Assembly (NCBI GenBank): GCA_029204225.1 | Contig: CM055095.1 | Span: 26,705,312 to 26,769,311 of the forward strand | Length of the DNA stretch: 64,000 nucleotides | From: Diphasiastrum complanatum | Lineage: Eukaryota > Streptophyta > Lycopodiopsida > Lycopodiales > Lycopodiaceae | Reading direction: 5' to 3' | In this document: piece by piece, positions 59,702-64,000 of the stretch | Position numbering within the stretch: position 1 is the stretch's first letter | Layout of the letters: every line of letters begins with the position of its first letter | Notes under the pieces: generated by a model | Database searches by the model: none | Seen by the model: the letters and a program-made list of their open reading frames with translations, nothing else | Told to the model about the DNA's origin: nothing | Made by a program: the position numbers and the translations under genes

Positions 59702-59933
59702 GAGATAACCCAAGAGGATCGACAAGATTGTTGACACATCTGTAGATGTTGTATCTAAATCCTTTCAATCCCCTTTTCATCTTTTTGTCTGAATACCATA
59801 CGAGCTTTCTCAAAATTTTGATTCTGACCACTATAATGAGTATGAGTCTCATTTGGCTAAAAGATAAATGCTCTCAGCGACTATTTTGATTTCTTTCTTC
59901 CATATACTACTAAATTTTTTTGATTTGGTCTGA

Positions 59934-61045
59934 AGTTTTGTGAGGAAATAAAAAATAAATCTGCTGAGATATCGGATTTAATCGTCGAAGCTGGGCAAAA
60001 GTTTTTGCAAACCAACATCAATCTCGATTTTAGAACAAGAGACATTTTTGTCGTATGTCCATTTTTTATGACAATAGTATCTACAAAGGATGCCAATTTT
60101 GAGAAGGTTGTTTACTTTATCGAGTGCAGTCCAATGGCCAAAATTTATTTGATTCCCTATGAAAATAAGTAAGTATTTTTACTTGAGCATTGTTTGTGTT
60201 TCATTTTGATGTTTATGTCTGTATTGATTCAGTGTTTCATTTTGATGTTTAAGTCTGTATTGATTCTAATTTTAATTTGTATGTTGTAGCCGTCATTGGA
60301 ACCTGAATATTCTTTCCGTCAAAATTAATAAAGGAGGAGTATCAAATTTTCTATATTTGAAAAGTGAATTCGGTTGATAGCACATAGAGAATTGGATTTT
60401 TTTTTCTTCGTACTGCCATTGAGAATATACCGACAACTGCCAAATCTATTGGCAAAATAAAAATCAAATCTTCTCAGGTAGATTTTTTTTTTCTTAATTC
60501 ATATCTATTTTTTTATTTAAGTTTTTAATCCTTTCATGCATAAAATATTTTTCATACGTTAATTCTTTTCTTTCAATGTTTGTAGTCTATACAGCATAAT
60601 GATTTCTTCAACTGTGCATGGTTGTGTTGTACAACACAAAACTCTTTTTTGAATGGTATGTTGACATTGATAAGGTGATATTTTTTTTTTCTCTACTTTG
60701 ATATTGTTAGAAGAATTTAGTTGCTATTCTTTTCATTTCAATTTCAATTTTTTTAAAATCATTTTTATTAAATTGTTGATATATTTTGTTGTTTAGGACA
60801 GTTCACTATTGAGCCGTACCACCTTGATAAGATGTACAAATTGCGACCAGAGTTGGTAAAAACTTTTGTCTCAAATGACAAAATATGATCAACAAGGAAT
60901 TAAAGCCCTCCCCAATGAAGAGGAGGGAGAAATAACAGGAAAGGAGGTTGAAGTTTTTATATTTCTTGGTACTGAACTAGCACAGAAAGAAGCAATTTTA
61001 GAAGATGCTTCTCTTGGTACAGAAAAAAAATTATATGATAGATAG
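59934..61045 (+). pseudogene. Ulp1-like (C48) cysteine protease, spliced, decayed
   Basis: Exons with compatible phases: 59,934-60,168 (VVYFIECSPMAKIYLIPYEN; donor AA|GTAAGT), 60,290-60,477 (acceptor GTTGTAG; NRHWNLNILSVKI, a frameshift, HRELDFFFLRTAIENIP; donor CAG|GTAG), 60,586-60,655 (SIQHNDFFNCAWLCC; donor G|GTATG) and 60,797 on (GQFTIEPYHLDKMYKLRPEL) to a stop near 61,045. IPYENNRHWNL matches the His-Trp step of Ulp1-type SUMO proteases, and QHNDFFNCAW matches the Gln...Asn...Cys step (usually DCG). The catalytic Asp is not identifiable. Ulp1-like domains occur both as cellular desumoylases and inside plant transposons. Stops and frameshifts point to a pseudogene. Confidence 0.5.
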
Positions 61046-61480
61046 GAAAAAAAACCTATGAGATACATGTATATATTACAATCAAAAGATACATCCAATC
61101 TTACATGTACACAGCTCATTTTTGGGATTACATTTAGATGAATATGGATTGTTACAATCAATTTATGTCTTTAGAACAGTATTGTAGTGCAATTACTGAA
61201 CTAACAATAAATAAATATCTATCTCTTGTTGAATTCAATGATGATGGACTTCTACTTTTTGATAGTAGATTTCAGTGTTTCTCCACTATTTGGATAGTCC
61301 TGTCAATATCTCTGCATTTGATCTCAATCTCATGTCTTTTACATACTTGCAAAAAATGACACAAATTATATTGCATTTAGAATAGCTAACATAAATTTGA
61401 TTTTGAACCAAGCTATTCAAGTGAAATAAAATACTTGCAGCTACTTACCAGCTTTACATTGGACATGAATCTGAAATATG
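61046..61480. other. Non-coding sequence
   Basis: Downstream of the Ulp1-like gene; no gene recognised. Confidence 0.35.
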
Positions 61481-62620
61481 ACGGTATATCATATTGTAGT
61501 AACAATAGCTCCTATCTAATGCAACTCAAACTTCAATCTTTTCCAACCTCGATACAAGTCATAACTCCATCATTGAAAATTATGTCAATATTCTTTCGCT
61601 GAGAGTGTCCATTTTCCTCAATGTCTTGATCAAGTGGCACCCATTTATTTTTAATCATTTTCCATCTTTGATAATGGAAACAAAGACTCAACATTTGTTT
61701 TTCTATCTGATAATGAAAGCACATGGAGACATTTTGATTCTGCATTTTATATCTCCATTTGATTTCTCATCCATAAGCTTAGATAATAAACTATCAGATA
61801 AATTTTTACATATAAACATAGTTGGAGTTTTATGTATATTGACACTTGAAAAAAATCCACAAATATATTCAATGCAACAAACCAATTTATTCGAACTATT
61901 TTTGAGTTTGTACTTATCTTTAACGAATTTCTTACGTCATTATTTAGCTTACAACGAAATGATTTTAAAACTACAACATCCAAAACAATCCATTCATCAC
62001 TTGTAAAACTAGGTAGTGGAATCGGCTGGATTTCACCAAAAATCTGGAATGTACACAGATTCAAGAAAGAATATTCTACTATTAACAAGGTCCTTAACAG
62101 TTCTACCTCTATACTGGAACAGTCCAATATTTGTGTGCACTACATCTAATACACCTGCAAGAGATCCAGTTGGATCCCATTCATTTACATTGGATGGATA
62201 TAAGTCTGCAAGAGAAGAATGATCAGATTGGCAAGTTTAATAATAATACTTGATTATAAATCAGAAAAATCAAAGTATGGTAATATATCAATACTCACAG
62301 TTGCTTTTTTTGTGATCCTAATGGTTGAATCCTTGCACATTTATCTCTAAATGCATATATACATGTTGGACTAAAATTTTGGAAATAGATTTTCTTCCTG
62401 ATGATGTTCTGAAATCCAAAGTTCTTGCTTTCCAATGTGATTGAAATGATAGTTTTGTCTTTTTGCTTTTTCGAAATGTTCATTTTGATGATGAATGCAT
62501 CAAAACCCAAGAGTTTTTTGAATATTTTCTTGGCACCCATAATCCATTGTCATCTTTCTCATTGAAGAGAAACACAAAGTCGATTGAGGAGCATAGCTTC
62601 CTTGATGGCGCCATTTGTTA
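61480..62620 (-). pseudogene. Unrecognised minus-strand coding-like region
   Basis: Minus-strand blocks: MAPSRKLCSSIDFVFLFNEK at about 62,610; a frame MGAKKIFKKLLGFDAFIIKM running to a strong donor CT|GTGAGT near 62,299; an acceptor TTCTCTTGCAG near 62,205 leading into ADLYPSNVNEWDPTGSLAGV and VVHTNIGLFQYRGRTVKDLV; then SFTSDEWIVLDVVVLKSFRC near 62,010. The frames do not join perfectly. I recognise no domain. It may be a decayed gene of the same unit as the Ulp1-like gene, in opposite orientation, or unrelated. Confidence 0.3.
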
Positions 62621-63009
62621 TGTGCAAGCAAAAATTTGAAATATTGAACTATGAATATGAAAATATGTGTAGGCAAAAATTTGAAACATTGAACTATTTG
62701 GCGCTACGAGTTAACTCACTCTAGTTAACCACGTGAACCATGATTTGAGAATGTATTTACATTAAAGCCACATCGAGTTTCTCATTTCGACCATCTATCA
62801 TATTCATTTTCAATATTTTTGTGCCTCTTCGGGTAGTGATGAGCTAGAAGGGCAGGCCTCAACATCCAATAGCATTTCCACATGCTAGTTGATGAAACAT
62901 TTATATATTTAAATAGTTTTTATTTTAAATATATTTAAGAAAAGCTACGTTACGTAGAAGCTTGATATCAAAGTTTCTATTGATCCACAAGGCTACGAAA
63001 ATTAGAAAA
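62621..63009. other. Non-coding sequence
   Basis: No gene seen; AT-rich with a possible LTR-like edge but no boundary identified. Confidence 0.35.
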
Positions 63010-64000
63010 AAAAATAAAAAGACATCTTTTTCAAAGGCCCTTGTCGAGCTCTAAGTTTCTCCAATGCAACAACAACACAATCGACAACAACAACCTGCCA
63101 AGACCAAATTATTTTGCAAATACTGCAAAAGGTCTATCACGACATCAAAGATTGTTGGATCCTCAAGCACAACGAAGTGAGGAAGAAGACGCAGCACCAA
63201 GAAGGGAAGTTCTGACTCTGCCAGAAATTCCCAAGAAGATGAGAAGGCGATGATCATACTAGTTGAATCCATCAGAGATGCCTTGGATTGGTATCTTGAT
63301 TTTGGTACTTCTCAGTACATAACAACATGTAAGATCCTATTTGAAGACCTCTCACTAGCATATTCGAAGTATGTTTACTTCGGTGACTCCAATGCATTAC
63401 AAATTGGAGGCAAAGGATCTATACGCCTCTAACTTCCAAACGGTGAACTAACCTTGCTTAAGGATGTATTTTACGTAAACAAACAGACAAAGAATTTACT
63501 ATCAACTAGCAGGCTCATCGATCAGGGTTGTAGGGCCTTGTTCAATTCAAAGAAGTGTACCATTTTGGACAAGAACTGTTAAGAAATCCTCTCTGCAAAT
63601 AGAGAAGGTAATTTGTACATTTTGTGTCATGAGTATGCACTTAATACTAATGAAAATACTTTAGATGCTGATTTATGGCATCAAAGATTAGGACATTTAA
63701 ACATGCAATCTATCTTGCACATGCATCACAATTGTATGGTCAGAGACATGAACATTAATGTTGTCTCCACAGCAAATCAAAATGTCTACGAAATGTGCTT
63801 ACTAGGGAAACAACTTAGAACTAGATTTCCAAGAGGACAAGGCAAAAGAGCTAAGTCCATTCTTTAACTAATTCATAGTGATTTATGTGGTCCTATGAGC
63901 GTGCCCTCGTTGGGTCAAGCTTTATATTTCATCACATTTATTGATGACCTCTCCAGATTTTGGTAAAGTGCTTGGCCAAGTATAAGCTCACATAGGTATT
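63010..64000 (+). pseudogene. Copia family B gag-protease-integrase relic
   Basis: The zinc-knuckle start KLFCKYCKRS lies near 63,110, followed by a frameshift. The protease near 63,290 reads WYLDFGTSQYIT, so the Ser of DSG is Phe. Then KYVYFGDSNALQIGGKGSIR, STSRLIDQGCRALFNSKKC, the pre-integrase WHQRLGHLNMQSILHMHHN (near 63,677) and the integrase start IHSDLCGPMS near 63,875 with the first catalytic Asp kept. Stops occur near 63,430, 63,580 and 63,865. The window ends inside the integrase. Same family as 22,826-24,963, opposite orientation. Confidence 0.85.

Overview
This is nuclear DNA from a land plant. The evidence is a ten-exon plant alcohol dehydrogenase gene, many Ty1/copia elements whose primer-binding sites read TGGTATCAGAGC (complementary to initiator tRNA-Met), Ty3/gypsy and LINE relics, and long GA, TA and TG microsatellites in AT-rich DNA. 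Repeats fill almost all of the window. Two multi-domain genes resemble uncharacterised families that I recall from non-seed plants, algae and corals, so a fern, lycophyte or bryophyte is possible, but the sequence does not settle this.

Layout. 1-27 kb is a graveyard of truncated and nested retrotransposons. Three copia families recur: A (zinc knuckle CKYCK..HEI.DC; 0.7-2.7, 15-16 and 32.6-36.5 kb), B (gag starting MEGSTSEI; 17.6, 18.8-20.0 plus 22.8-25.1, 43.2 and 63-64 kb) and C (gag motif NYSIWK; 5.0-7.8, 20.2-22.8, 52.8-59.0 kb). There are also a fourth copia fragment (10.5-12.1 kb), a gypsy reverse transcriptase (12.4-13.7 kb), a LINE reverse transcriptase (17.0-17.4 kb) and a gypsy-like LTR with a TGGCGCC-type primer site (26.0-26.6 kb). 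27-30.4 kb is unusual satellite-like DNA: a palindrome-rich TTCGCGAA/CCGCGG island, an A-rich tandem repeat of about 75 bp, and a degenerate CTAAGGG array.

30.5-37.5 kb holds a large gene resembling DUF7869 (transposase-like) proteins. It is split by a copia insertion whose 5-bp target duplication, GTAAC, is still visible. 40.1-42.6 kb holds a multi-exon minus-strand gene of another transposase-like family. 43.7-46.5 kb is the one clear cellular gene, a complete ten-exon zinc alcohol dehydrogenase of 383 codons with two GC-AG introns.

47.7-52.8 kb is non-coding DNA with microsatellites and a 150-bp hairpin beside a primer-binding site. 52,841-59,007 is a complete, recent copia element: 5-bp target duplications, LTRs about 99% identical, polypurine tract, primer site and one uninterrupted 1,322-codon gag-pol. 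Immediately beyond it, 59.2-61.0 kb holds a decayed gene that reads as a histone H3-like fragment, a basic Arg/Ser/Pro-rich linker and a spliced Ulp1-like cysteine protease. That combination is one of the most unusual things in the window. The last kilobase is another copia B relic.

Only the alcohol dehydrogenase and perhaps the 40-42 kb gene look functional in the cell. The 53.5-57.5 kb gag-pol is the only element here that could encode a complete set of retrotransposition proteins, with a caveat about one RNase H residue.
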